Source: Blattamonas nauphoetae (lineage: Eukaryota > Preaxostyla > Oxymonadida). Taken from it: a DNA stretch of 64,000 bases. Every line of letters begins with the position of its first letter. The stretch's first letter is position 1. The translations under genes and the position numbers were made by a program. The stretch spans positions 1 to 64,000 of the forward strand of contig JARBJD010000117.1 of the NCBI GenBank assembly GCA_033064195.1, given 5' to 3'. Below are positions 9,207 through 20,524 of this stretch, in pieces. The notes below the pieces were generated by a model. It had not been told where the DNA came from. It saw only the letters and a program-made list of their open reading frames with translations, and searched no databases.

Positions 9207-11516
9207 ATGATCGTCGTCCCATTCATTCTCTGCGTGTTTCAACATACCTTGGCGACTTCCACCAACTCACACCAGCTTCACAAAACTATCAGCAATCAGA
9301 GCACAGAACGAAGTCCGATAGATCTTGGATCACTTTTGGGGAAAGAATGGAACACTATTGGATCACAATCGAACAAAAGTGATGTTCTCTCCATCGCTGA
9401 AGGGACATATGCTGGATGTTGTGTCGAAATCTCTCATCGATCTCTCGAACTGTCAGGCGAGCAATCGTTTCTTCAGAATAGACGTGGAACACGCATTGTC
9501 CAATTCTACGAGTTGGACAGAAAGAGAAGTGAAAATATTGACAACATGCAAGCAATGGATCGTTCAGTGTTCTCGCTGACAAACTCAACACTCTCGTTGA
9601 AATCGATCCACTTTTCACTGTTCGGTATTTCTGCCGAAGTAAGACAGCAGATGAACGAAGCAAGATCACCAAGGCTGGCAATTGTTTCAAGCAGCATGCT
9701 GGCGATATCTTCAAGCAGAATTGAAGTGTCGCCATGGACAAGTGCGATTGTGATTTCTGGATCTCCATTGGAGGAATCAGGAAGAGAATCGTCAGTTGTG
9801 ATTTCGAGGAGCATGATGTGGAATGATGTTGGGTCGATGCGTGGTGTTGTTGAAGCATCGCCATTTCCATCATTTGTCAGGTCAGTTTGGGTGTCGATTG
9901 TTGGATGTTCGTTTGACTCTTCTCGGATTCTGGGAAACGACGGGATTGGCCTCTCACTGACACGAACACCTCGAAAGAATGTGGAATCGGTTGGAAGAAT
10001 GTCGTCATCGCTGATTGGCTGCTCTTTCGTGAACATGAGTTCGATTGGGTGTTCGCACGAGCCACGCGTACTGCATTTGGATCAGAAGATGTTGGGATGT
10101 GTTGTATCGCTGACAAGCTCGCATTTGTCTGGATCGACGATTCGGGACGTGAACACTGTCGGGTGCGTTTTGTGCTCGAATTCCTCCTTCTCCTCCCTCC
10201 TCTCCTCCCCCAACACCGACCCCAACACCGACTCCGACTCTTCCATCATCCTCGACGGAAACTCCATCCTTCCATACAAAGACGGCACACCGTATTCCTT
10301 TGATTACAGAACTGCCCAATCTACCTCCGCCTCCTTCTCTCACTGCCGCTTCACAGGTGCCAACTATGAATCTAACGTTCGCCCACTCACCTTCGACGGA
10401 TACCTTGGCTCCATATCCATTGAGTCCTGCTCCTTCGAGACCATCGCCCAGACTGAGATGGATGGAGGGGCTGTGTATGTCTACAACCAGGATTTGTTGT
10501 TCAGCCCATTTTTCACAGCCACTTTGTCGAACTTCACAAACTGCTGTGCAAGCGGGTTGGGTGGAGCGATGTATGTTTATAATACGGACGACGAAATTAT
10601 CACTTCGTGCCGATTCGAGGAATGTTCAACACAATCTGGAGGAGGAGGATTGTATCTTGAAGGAGATATGACCGATGGCCACTTTCCCCTGGTGCAGATG
10701 GTTGATTGTGTCTTCGCAGACTGCACATCAGAAAATAGAGGAGGTGGTGTTTATATTGAAGGATTACTTTGTGCATCAGTTATCAACTCGAAGTTCGAAC
10801 GCTGTGGAGATTTCACCGGATTTGAATGTCAATGGGGAGGAGGAATTAGCTGTCTGACTACAACACCATTGATAGTGCGGAGAAGTCAGTTCATCGAATG
10901 CAAGGCGAGTGATCGAGGAGGCGCAATTTGTCGGGATTATTCGGTAAACACCACCATCTCCGACACTCTCGTGAAGGACTGCTATTCGGGAACAACTGGT
11001 GCGGTGTACATCGAGAACTGGGCCCTATGCAATCATTATACGTTCTCGCATGTGTTATTTGTTGGGAATTCGGTTGGTGAAGACTCGATTTTGTACGAGC
11101 CAGGAGTCGGTGATTTTGGAGGGGATACAACCAGGTTCACAGATATCGCAATCATTGCCTCAACAAAAGATCCAAGACCAACATTCAAGATTGACGATTG
11201 TTTCACCACAGTCAGTTCTGACTCACTTGGAATGATCATCGAAGAACGGATTTATGAACTCAATTATTTCTTCCCTTACCTCCATTTTGATGAGGAGTTC
11301 AACAAGATTGGTCCACTTCTGACAGCGAAACCAACAACAAAAGTGAATGAAAAGACAGCAAAGGTTGAGTTGGGGATGGAGGGGAAGACACCACTGACAT
11401 CGCAGGAATATGAAGTGACAATGAAAGCGGATGGGAACGAAACAGGAACAACTTTGAGAATGTTATTCTCAGATGGAACAGGGACTCTGGTGTCTGGGGT
11501 ACCTCAATTCTCAGGG

Positions 11517-11610
11517 GAAAATCTCGATCACAGGGGAAAATCTCGATCACAGGGGAAAATCTCGATCACAGGGGAAAATCTCAAACACAGGGGAAAATCT
11601 CAGTCACAGG
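11517..11610. repeat. Subterminal 19-base tandem repeats of MULE 1
   Basis: The unit gatcacaggggaaaatctc is repeated in tandem just inside the left end (three exact copies followed by diverged ones). It is mirrored at 14585-14715 at the right end, which has four exact copies. Subterminal repeats of this kind often bind transposase; here that is inference. Confidence 0.85.
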
Positions 11611-11681
11611 GGAAAATCTCGGGCCACAGGGGAAGAATCTCATGGACAAGGGGATTGAAGGAGAAAGAAATTTTGAACATG

Positions 11682-11755
11682 CGTGGTTCAGCGGTAAATG
11701 CGTTGGACTTTAACACGGCGGACCCTGGTTCGATTCCGGTCATCAGCATTTTTTT
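11682..11755 (+). ncRNA. tRNA-like Pol III segment inside the MULE 1 inverted repeat
   Basis: The segment contains tggttcagcgg, a match to the tRNA A box, and ggttcgattcc, an exact match to the B box consensus, at tRNA-like spacing. A run of seven T residues follows. A centre ggactttaacacg resembles an anticodon arm. The acceptor and D stems do not pair well, so it is not a convincing functional tRNA; it is better read as a tRNA-derived relic or a SINE-like Pol III unit carried in the repeat. The right arm carries the mirror copy at about 14466-14537 on the minus strand, with a five-T run. Confidence 0.5.
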
Positions 11756-12369
11756 GACTTTTTTGATCTTCCTGAATTTCTCACAAATATGTTACATTCT
11801 CTTCGTTTAACGACTTTTCGAAACATGAAATGAAACAAAATCTGAATTGTGCGAAGATCCTTCCAAATCTTAGATCCATTCCAGTGATCGTTCTCGCTGC
11901 GGTTAAGTATTCGCTGATCTGAGAGAAATCGAAAGGAGAAAAAGATATAGGCAATGATCACAGGTTGGAGATGGAACTCCTGTCCGGAGGAGAGCAGCCG
12001 ACATCTGACGATCTTCATTTTCTTTGTTTGACCTCATTTTCTCATCTATTTCCAGATCTGTTCTCGATTCTGGAGTCCAACTGACTCAGCTGTGTCATCG
12101 ATGATCTTCCTGTCTTCGCCAGGTATAATCTTTACTGTTCGAATCATCACTTCTTCCAATCTTCTACAGGTTGAAGATCCTTTGTGGGGAGATGCGAAAG
12201 AGTTTCTACGCACTCCTCAGACACGTCCTGGCTGTTTACTGAAAAGAGAATCTGTGTCTGAGCTGTTTCGTTTGATTATCTCACAAAACTGTCGAAATGT
12301 CAGCATTCACGCTCCTTGGTTTGCGTATTTTATCCTGCACATGATTTCATCTCTTTTCACCTTCTCCTC

Positions 12370-12774
12370 ACTCAGGAACAAGCTGGCATCGTTTTCGTCC
12401 CTCTTTCCACCGACGCCATCCTTCCCGTCCCTCTCACTCTCCCCCCATCCACCCACTCCTCGCCCTCCCGTCGCGACCAAAGCACCCCTTGCGGCCCCTC
12501 AAAAGCCCCGAAAAGAGCGACGACAGCCAAACATCGCCCAAACCAGCACTGCCCGCAGCAAGTTCCGACTCCGACTGCGCCATCTCGCTCGTCAGCACGC
12601 CGTCGCTACCTTCGTCCACACATCACCTCCTCTTCGTCATCGCGGAGAGCGACACAGAAGGCGAGAAGCACACACACTGCTTCGCTCGCTGTGTGGGAGA
12701 GGAGGGCTGGCAGAGAGTGTTGCCTGAGTATTTTGAGGAAGTGTTGAGACTTTTGAAGCGATTGTGAGAAGTGG
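12370..12774 (+). other. Coding-like GC-rich fragment inside MULE 1
   Basis: Base composition here is clearly richer in C and G than the flanks. A frame ending with a stop at about 12765 encodes a Ser/Pro-rich stretch followed by a more ordered end (Ala-Arg-Cys-Val-Gly-Glu-Glu-Gly-Trp-Gln, then a Leu-rich helix). It has no start that fits a gene and looks like the 3' end of a host gene captured by the element. I do not recognise the family. Confidence 0.35.
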
Positions 12775-15700
12775 AGTGTGAATTAAGAGAAGAGAGTGAG
12801 GATTGCGCTGAAATAGGAGGAGGAGCGTGTGATGGACTGAAAATGAAACGATCCCGTTGATCTTTCATTTACTTTGATTCTCTTTCTCGTTCCTTTGTCC
12901 AAATTGGTGTGAAATGTCAACTTTACTTGTGGGTGACTGATCACGCTCATTCTCTTTGTTTACTGTTCTGATAAGCGAAACAAACTGAAAGGAAGATAGT
13001 GCATGTTCAAATATCTGCCGATGCTTTCACATTCTTGATGAAATGTGATTGAAGCCCTACAAAACGAAAGATCGTCCACGAGGCAGGAACCTCGTTGACC
13101 CACTCCTCATTCGTCCGCTCCTTTGTGAGCGATCTCTTCTATTTTTCGATTCTTCATCCCATTTTCTACTCGTTGCGTGCTTCCAGCCGTTTTGTCGCTC
13201 GTCATTGGCAGATTCGTCGCTGATCACTTCAACGAGAAGGGTGTCGGACTTTGACATCATAGCGGAGATTAAGAAGCCTTGTACAATTGCCGCAAATGTT
13301 GGAGTTAAATGGTACTCTTCTAAGCCTTGCAAATCGCTCTCAAAGATACATTTGATCCTTTGTTCTTCGAGGAGAGGGGTATGGTTATTTCGACTGAAAG
13401 GACATTACATTCTACCAAAATGAAGCGTAGATTGTTCTCAGAGGTTGATTGCGACAGAAATCACAATGTTCGAATCAAAAACTGGGATAGTGGAAGATCC
13501 TTGTGTTGCAGGAGGTATTTGAAAGGAGAATGTCGTTTGGACAACATCCACTCCTCCTGTTAACCACTCCAAGCGATGTTGAAAGGAAGAGAGGGCTTCT
13601 GCAGACGAGGTGAATCCACTGTCTCCGCTCAAGATTTCTTGAGATTCGAGGGCAGCTAATTAAGAGAGTGTGGTGGTATGAATGACAGCTGATTGTTCAA
13701 CCGAATAAATGAAGAGTTTAAGATGCGATTGACAAAGAGTTGGGAACAGTGCTTTGCCCGTGCCAACACTGACATTGATGCCGGTGAATGGTTGGAGAGG
13801 AGACGATGTTTGCGAGATTGATGTCCTCAATTGATTGAAAGTTGCCGATACTGTATTATTGTGTGTAACTTTTCCGCCTCTGAAGGAACGAGGAAGAAAC
13901 AAATGATATGGAATGAAGATCAGACGAGAAAATGGAAGTTATGGATAGAAGAGACACATATTCGAAAGAAAGAGAGAATGAAAACAAAATCTTTACCAAT
14001 TCAAGAGAGAGAAGGATGTATTCAATCTTGTTCCTGCACATACCCATGGATGAAAGTGGCAAATGAATCTGCGTTCTAATACAAGTGAAGCGTCTCTCCT
14101 GAAGACAAACATCGATGAATTGAGTTCAAGACTCACAAACCTTGAAGATAAACATCCATTTATGGTCATTAGAAGGTCGAGCTGCATGCACACAACCGTT
14201 TGAAGAAAAGTGAGAGAATCTCTGTCAACGAGAGATGAATGTGTGATCGAACACGAGAGTCACTCGGTCAGGGTCACAGATGAGGAGAGATAGATTTAGG
14301 CAATGTGTGCGAACAGTGAAGCGAGAACGATCACTGGAATGGATCTAAGATTTGGAGGGATCTTCGCACAATTCAGATTTTGTTTCATTTCATGTTTCGA
14401 AAAGTCGTTAAACGAAGAGAATGTAACATATTTGTGAGAAATTCAGGAAGATCAAAAAGTCAAAAATGCTGATGACCGGAATCGAACCAGGGTCCGCCGT
14501 GTTAAAGTCCAACGCATTTACCGCTGAACCACGCATGTTCAAAATTTCTTTCTCCTTCAATCCCCTTGTCCATGAGATTCTTCCCCTGTGGCCCGAGATT
14601 TTCCCCTGTGACTGAGATTTTCCCCTGTGTTTGAGATTTTCCCCTGTGATCGAGATTTTCCCCTGTGATCGAGATTTTCCCCTGTGATCGAGATTTTCCC
14701 CTGTGATCGAGTTTTTCCCCTGAAAATTGAGGTACCCTGGTGTCTGGATCAGAATCGAATCTTCAATACAACACAAGTTACACGATCATCTCGATTGTGG
14801 GAATTGTTCCTCCATCCTCTTCTTCGACGATGACCAATGACATCTCAATCCCTCGTGCAGCGTGGGTCTTCAACCTCGCCGTGACACCAGACTTCCACAC
14901 ATTCACCACCCCCGAAAAGCCACCATTTTTCATCTCTGCCACTACCAACCTCATCTCAGATGATCCGAAGTACGCTCATGTTCTCCTCAGCTTCGACGAG
15001 AAGGTGAAAGGATCGTTCGACATTGTTGTGGAGGAAGAGGGGAAGGATGTGACGATCACAGTGACGATCGTGGTAGAAGCGTTGACTGGAGAAAGTGGGA
15101 AGTTCATCGTTGTTGGAGAAGATCGTCTGCTCACTCACGACAAAACATACCCAATCAAATCGATTCATCCAACACCAGGAACAGACTCCCCGTTTGTGTT
15201 CATGAACAACACGATCACCTTCCACATTCCCAAATCATCGTATGTTATTCCAGAAGATCCGACTGAACCAGAACCAGAAGAACCCGAGCCTGAGGATCCG
15301 ACAGACCCGGAAGATCCTAAAAAAGCGATGTCACCAGAAACGAAGAAACTGCTGAGCTTACTTCTTCCGCTGGTTTCTTGTCTGTTGATTGCACTTGTGC
15401 TGGCCATCATCGTCATCGTTCTGCTCCGACGACGACAGCAGAAGAAAGGTGGACCTATTCAGAAAGAGATGGAAGCGCAAGAGGCGTTTGAAGTTGAGAA
15501 AGTGGAAGAGTTTGGAGTGGATTGTTCGAATGGAGTGATTGGGACAGATGGATGTGGTGCTTCGATGTGCGACTCGCCGAACGCGAACAGATCAGAGAAC
15601 AAGAAGACGCAGGAACAGAATGAATCTGAGTTCGGGGAAGTGATGGCGTGCAGTGGAGACTTTGAGTTGTCGACAGCTCGGATGGATTCGACGCTTTACA

Positions 15701-16299
15701 GTGTGCTTCACAAAGAACATCGAGACATTTGGAAGCGAGGAGTTGGGATTCAGATTGTGGGGGACGACTATAACGCATCCCCTCTTTTGTCTATAACGCA
15801 TCCCCAACCCATTGTTTAGCTTTACGATGAGAGTTGTGATTTTCTAACCGGGGAATGAGAGTGAGATGAATGAGTAGAAAATATCAAAATTCGGCGACAA
15901 AAGGATTTCTAAGAGGAAATATGCGTTCATGGTGATCAGGCTCATGGATTTCCGAAAATGGGGATGATCACGATCCCCTTCTTGTAGATACTCTTCATTC
16001 CCATGTTTGAACTGAATCGAGACTTCTTTTGAATGAGTTTTGATTTGCCAAAGCCTTTTATTCTTCTGTTCAATGCCGTTTCGTTCTCATCGAAACGAAC
16101 CAACTTCTCTGCTCAATCTTCGATGTCTCGGGCCAACAGCACAATCATACTGTTCTCAACTTTTCTTGGGTAGACGGTATGTCTTGCAGATCCATCCCAA
16201 TCTCTTGTAGTTCTCTCCCAATATGCATGTGGAATCAATTCCATCTAACTCTGGCAGATCAGCAACACCCACCCACGAACTTCGGAGCGTTGTGTGTGG

Positions 16300-17500
16300 C
16301 ATAAGGCATGAATTCAACCTTCTCGTGCTTCGCTGTTAATTTTCTGTATTCTATACCCAGTCATCATTTTTTTGACTTGTGCCATCTTCACTATCTATCC
16401 CCTGATATCTTGTCCTCAGAACAAAGAACTACTCCATTCAGGCCATCCAAAGCACTCTTCCGCATCTCTACACATACCCAACGCTGTTGTAGTCTTCTCC
16501 ATCCGGAGTTTAGCCCTTTCCGACGTTCGTGGGCCCGTCCTCGGAATCAACCAAACTTCCCAGAGAGCAACTTTTGAAAGTGCTCATTCACGAATATGTC
16601 CGACTCTGCAAATGGAGGTGTATTTTTTCGCCGCTAAAGGCCATATTTTCGAAGCGAACTGGTCATGTGTCAATTGAGAGAACTACTGAACATGGTGGGG
16701 CAATTTGTTTAGTGAAAGCTTCTGTGGAGATTACTCAACGTTTCTGACCCCAAAATCTGGCGACTTTCGGGAACGATCTCTTCCTCACTCATGAAATAAG
16801 AAACAACCTTCTGGCTCAAACAATGAATATTACGCAATGCGAAGCCCCGGATGATAACACAAACTTCCTTGGAATACAGATCTACAAAACGATTTCATAT
16901 CAAGCATTGACAACATCACAGTCGGACAACACACCGCATCAGCTTCCAATTCTGTGCCGAAGTCTCAGACCAAAGATATTTCATCAGGAGACTCCACGGA
17001 TCCTTCATGCGGCTTTACACACAGCACCAAATGCCCCTCGAAAGCTGCAGCCTTCCCATATTTCCTGAACGATCTGATCCTTTGTTTGGATGATTCAGAA
17101 GTCTTTTCTCTACAAAGCATCCCTGTTCAGAATAACTCAAATACCTTAACTTTGGGAGAGAACAGCGGAAGCGTCACGATCAGCACATTAGCCGGTTCCG
17201 AATCAACCACACTGCTCACATCAAAAACCTAACACTGTGACATCCCCCTCCCCTGCCACCGTCTCCACGGTTGTTTTCGACAGATTCTATGAGCGTTGTC
17301 GGGTGTTCCCGGCTTGTTGGAAACATCCTCTGGAAAATTGAGCCTCGTAGTTATTTGCTTCACTTCTTTAAATTGTTCCACCAAACAGCATTCTAAACGA
17401 CTCTCGTGACATCTGGGGACAATCAATATATCATATGCGATGATCTGGAGCAAACAAATAGCCCTTATATTGTTTGGTGTGGACACCCAATCGGCATCAC
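16300..17500 (+). pseudogene. Decayed beta-helix gene fragment inside MULE 2
   Basis: Several short frames carry the hallmarks of the surface-protein family. Examples are Asn-Gly-Gly-Val-Phe-Phe and Glu-His-Gly-Gly-Ala-Ile-Cys around 16610-16720, Asn-Asp-Leu-Phe-Leu-Thr-His near 16770, and Asp-Pro-Ser-Cys-Gly with Lys-Cys-Pro-Ser-Lys-Ala-Ala-Ala near 17000-17045, which resembles the Cys-Gly...Pro-Cys-x-Ser-Ile motif that opens beta-helix modules. The pieces lie in different frames with stops between them, so the copy is dead. It lies between the terminal repeats and so appears to be captured host sequence. Confidence 0.45.
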
Positions 17501-17800
17501 TTCTAGGATGCTCTACCGACATGACACCAGCGAAACAAGCAAAGAGATAGATATAGCTGTGTTTCTGAACACACCTCCGAATTGTCATCAAAACATCGAT
17601 GTCCCAAATCGAACCTCAAGTTTCAACGAAAAGACGAGCACAACAAATCTAGTAGACGTGATTCCTGACTCTTTGATGTCGGCATGAATACGAGACACAG
17701 CTCCACTTGTTCTAAAGGGTACATCCATCCATCATTGCATATCGTACAACATTTTTTACACATGTGAGATGAGGTAACTAGGAGACAATGAACTGACTTC

Positions 17801-19714
17801 TTACTTTGTTGTTGACGCCTTCTCGACAGGTTTGCTGGCTTTTTGTGCCTTCTTTTTTTCAGGATGTCGGAGGGAGATGACCAATTGGCTGGACGAAACA
17901 CTCGAAACAATTCTTTGAGAGCGTCGGACTTCAAACGAACTTGGTATCCTCTTCTTCGAGTGTCTTTTACCTTTCTCAGGCTCCAGGAGGGAAGGAACAG
18001 ATGGGAGTTCGTCGACATATTTATGCAGTTGTGCCAGAATAATTTGTTGCTCATCCTCTGGAGAGGTGACAACGACAGACCGGATATTATCAAATACTGA
18101 TGAAAGATCCGTCAGGACTGGAGTTGACAGAGTCTCTTCTGATGTCGGACTGTGATTGTGGAGTCGCCAGTGTTTATCAAGAAGATCGAGATGAATGGAC
18201 GCTCCTTTGGACAGAAGTGTACGGAGCTCACATCTGCAAGGCAAGCCGAAGGACAGTCGGAGATGATGGTCACATTCACCAACCATCTCTAGTTCCTCTT
18301 TCAGTAGCGTGAGAGACGTTGAACTGACAACATGCACAACTTCACTGAACAACGTCTGGCTGCGGATCGATGGTGGGATCGAAACAGCGTCTCTAACCTC
18401 ACGATCCCGAACTCGATTGTAAACGATCTCATCATGCCGATGAATCATATGGAAAAGCGTATCAAGTTTGAATCTTCCCGTTCCGAGGAAAGCCTTTAGA
18501 GCCGCATGTGAACCTTCTGTGAGTCCAGTAGTTGTCTTCCCGAACAATCGGTTGTGTCTCATGGAGTACTGGCAGACTGTTTCGCGGATCTTCCACCAAT
18601 GTTCGTGCAAGTAGAGGATAAAGTCTTCTTGATCTTGAAACCGTTCGCGAACCTCAGCGTATGCCTTCTCACATTTTTCTATTGATTCAGCATGCATAAT
18701 GTTGGCACACATCCCTTTGATTTCCTCAGAAGTTTCGTGGTCGAAGAAGTCTCTCGCTTTCACATAAATGCTGTTAAGAGCATGCCAACGGCACAGAAAC
18801 AGCTTTGTGTGAGGGAAGACGGTCCGCAGAGCCGAACGAAGAGCAGCATCCTTATCGGTAATGACGCAGAGTGGATCTTGTGTAACATGCTTCTTCAATT
18901 GTCGCAGTGCGAAGCCGAATTGGTCGACATTCTCGTTGGATAAGAAGGAATATGCTATCGGGATTGGCTGGCCAGTCGGAGCAAGCCCAGTGATTTGGAG
19001 GAGATGATAGTTGTGACGGTTAGTCTTGTACGTTGCGTCAAGGGACAGAAAGGAACCATTCGTCTGAAGATACTCCTTTCCTTTCGGAGAGATAAAGAAG
19101 AGACTGAGAAGAAGGTCTCCTAATCTGTATGGCTCAGTAGACCACCCCCTCTCAACTGCCAATTCAGATATAATTTCAAGTGGTGTGCGGTCTTTCTCTT
19201 TACTTTTCTTCAGCTTTGCGATGTAGTTCTGATAATCTTTGGGACGGATTCTATCTGATTGAGCTCGCGTACTCCACAGAAGTTCAAGTTGTTTAGGTTT
19301 GGTTCGTGCATTGAAATGCTCTTGTAATTCTTCTATCATTTTGTCACTTTTCAGGCGGGATGAGTTCCATGCAAACGGTGCTTGATTTAAAGGATGATTA
19401 TGCGATGGATTATCCACTGAAATGTGATGGTCGTTGTCAGACCCCTTGATCGACATTTTAAACGGACAATTGCACTTTTTTGTTGGTTTTTCCTTTCTTG
19501 TTTTCTTGCCTTCAACTTTCTGACTTTTGTACGTCATGCTACATTCACATCGATACGTAAATGTCCATCCATTTTTGGTTTGCTTCTTTTTCGCTTGTTT
19601 AATTCCAAAGCCCTCTGAGACTGCTTTTGATCTGATTTTTGCGATCGATTCCTTGATTGTTGGACCTATACAACCGTCAAACATGTACAACCTGAAGTTT
19701 TCAACCGTTATCAA
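17801..19714 (-). CDS. MULE transposase with FAR1/WRKY-like zinc domain
   Basis: A protein of 637 residues that would move the element by cut and paste. Residues 50-107 form a FAR1/WRKY-GCM1-type DNA-binding zinc fold (Cys56-x-Cys58, Cys81-x-Cys83, His105-Asn-His107). The MULE DDE core follows: Asp226 in Leu-Ser-Leu-Asp-Ala-Thr-Tyr-Lys, Asp287 in Ile-Thr-Asp-Lys-Asp-Ala, the family's Cys-x-x-His (Cys308-Arg-Trp-His311), and Glu400 in Leu-Thr-Glu-Gly-Ser-His. A SWIM-like segment, Cys-Asp-His ... Gly-Leu-Pro-Cys-Arg-Cys, lies near residue 480; its last zinc ligand would normally be His. The C-terminus is Lys-rich. The frame is intact, so the element may be active. Regulation is not visible. Confidence 0.93.
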   Translation of the reverse strand: MITVENFRLYMFDGCIGPTIKESIAKIRSKAVSEGFGIKQAKKKQTKNGWTFTYRCECSMTYKSQKVEGKKTRKEKPTKKCNCPFKMSIKGSDNDHHISVDNPSHNHPLNQAPFAWNSSRLKSDKMIEELQEHFNARTKPKQLELLWSTRAQSDRIRPKDYQNYIAKLKKSKEKDRTPLEIISELAVERGWSTEPYRLGDLLLSLFFISPKGKEYLQTNGSFLSLDATYKTNRHNYHLLQITGLAPTGQPIPIAYSFLSNENVDQFGFALRQLKKHVTQDPLCVITDKDAALRSALRTVFPHTKLFLCRWHALNSIYVKARDFFDHETSEEIKGMCANIMHAESIEKCEKAYAEVRERFQDQEDFILYLHEHWWKIRETVCQYSMRHNRLFGKTTTGLTEGSHAALKAFLGTGRFKLDTLFHMIHRHDEIVYNRVRDREVRDAVSIPPSIRSQTLFSEVVHVVSSTSLTLLKEELEMVGECDHHLRLSFGLPCRCELRTLLSKGASIHLDLLDKHWRLHNHSPTSEETLSTPVLTDLSSVFDNIRSVVVTSPEDEQQIILAQLHKYVDELPSVPSLLEPEKGKRHSKKRIPSSFEVRRSQRIVSSVSSSQLVISLRHPEKKKAQKASKPVEKASTTK

Positions 19715-20524
19715 AAAAGTGACAAATGGGTTGATCGAAATCAGAGACGATTCCAGTTCTTTGATCTTCCATCTAATTCACTTTTTCACTCTACTTCGAC
19801 AATTATTTTATCAATCCCCTCTTTTTAGTCTGTTCTTGACAACCACCTCGCTTTCAAGCTCCATTATGGGTTGGGGATGCGTTTTAGTTAAAATGAGGGA
19901 TGCGTTATAGTCGTCCCCCAGATTGTGAATGGATTGAAACAGGTTGTGGCTCATCGAGGATGGAGTGATGTTCTGACGCGTCTCTCATCTCACTGGATTC
20001 TGATTGATGGAAGTGGAAATGTTCAACTGAAGCTGCAAATGACACGTGAAGAAGCGGAACAGGAAGCAGCTCTTGCACAAATGCAGAATTCACAACCACT
20101 GCCGAACTTGGAAGGAAACGCGAACCAACCAGCTGAGATGACACAAGCAGCACACACAAAGAAGTCAGGAATGGATGGTCTTCGATGGCGAGCGCCTGAA
20201 GTTGTGTTGGCAGATGGAAGAAGTGGAGTGGAATCGGTTGATGGACAGAAAGCGTCAGTTTTTAGTCTTGGCCTTGTCTTGTGGGAAATTGAGACTGGTC
20301 AAGTTCCGTTTGGCGAACTGGATGCCGTGAATGCTCAGCGACAATCTGGAACTGGAATTGGACCGAAAATGGAATCACTTCAGAACGAGGAGTTCGTGTC
20401 GCTGATCCATCGTTGTGTCTCAGTTGATCCGAAGGAAAGACCAACACTTTCTGAGATTGGGAAGTTCCTCTCTTCTCATCCCGACGAGACTCGTGTTGGG
20501 TCTGGAATGGAAATGAAAGAGTGA

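Larger units (their letters stand above)
11497..14737. mobile_element. MULE-like element 1 (non-autonomous), 3241 bases
   Basis: It has long terminal inverted repeats: 11497-11898 on the left and 14320-14737 on the right, almost identical in reverse complement and beginning gggtacctcaatt. The flanking 9-base direct repeat tggtgtctg (11488-11496 and 14738-14746) matches the 9-base target duplication typical of Mutator-like elements. The ends could also be read as ggtacc with an 11-base duplication. No transposase is visible inside, so it should depend on another element. The interior holds a GC-rich, coding-like fragment near 12370-12770. The arms differ by one 19-base repeat unit and a shorter T-run, suggesting a young copy. 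It interrupts gene A. Confidence 0.85.
15760..19918. mobile_element. Autonomous MULE 2 with transposase, 4159 bases
   Basis: The ends are inverted repeats (ggggacgactataacgcatc at the left, its reverse complement at the right). The element is flanked by the 9-base direct repeat cagattgtg (15751-15759 and 19919-19927). It encodes a MULE transposase on the minus strand. Behind each terminal repeat lies a second copy of a related motif (tataacgcatcccc at the left, a variant at the right), a likely transposase-binding repeat. The left half holds decayed beta-helix coding sequence. Removing the element with one duplication keeps the frame of gene A. Confidence 0.9.
9207..20524 (+). pseudogene. Gene A: beta-helix surface receptor with half-pseudokinase tail, split by two MULEs
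   Basis: The coding parts are 9207-11496, 14747-15759 and 19928-20524. Without the two insertions and one copy of each target duplication they total 3900 bases in one open frame (1299 residues plus stop). The start gives a hydrophobic signal peptide. Residues of about 50-700 are right-handed beta-helix repeats rich in Gly-Gly-(Ala/Gly) turns and Cys-x-Phe strands. A beta-sandwich-like part and a Glu/Pro-rich stalk follow. A membrane helix lies at about 965-990, with an Arg-Arg-Arg stop-transfer. The cytoplasmic part resembles only a kinase C-lobe: Leu-Tyr-Ser-Val-Leu-His, Arg-Trp-Arg-Ala-Pro-Glu, Phe-Ser-Leu-Gly-Leu-Val-Leu-Trp-Glu and Asp-Pro-Lys-Glu-Arg-Pro. The HRD position reads Leu-Ser-Ser-His-Trp and no DFG is present. 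As it stands in DNA the gene is interrupted; apart from the insertions it looks intact. Genes C and E are paralogues. Confidence 0.8.

Noticed and set aside
11682-11755. Functional tRNA gene, perhaps reading UAA
   Set aside because: A and B boxes are good, but the acceptor, D and anticodon stems do not pair acceptably, so I call it a tRNA-like relic only.
12092-12727. 211-codon frame in MULE 1
   Set aside because: Its C-terminal half is a Pro/Arg-rich shadow of the more ordered frame ending near 12765.
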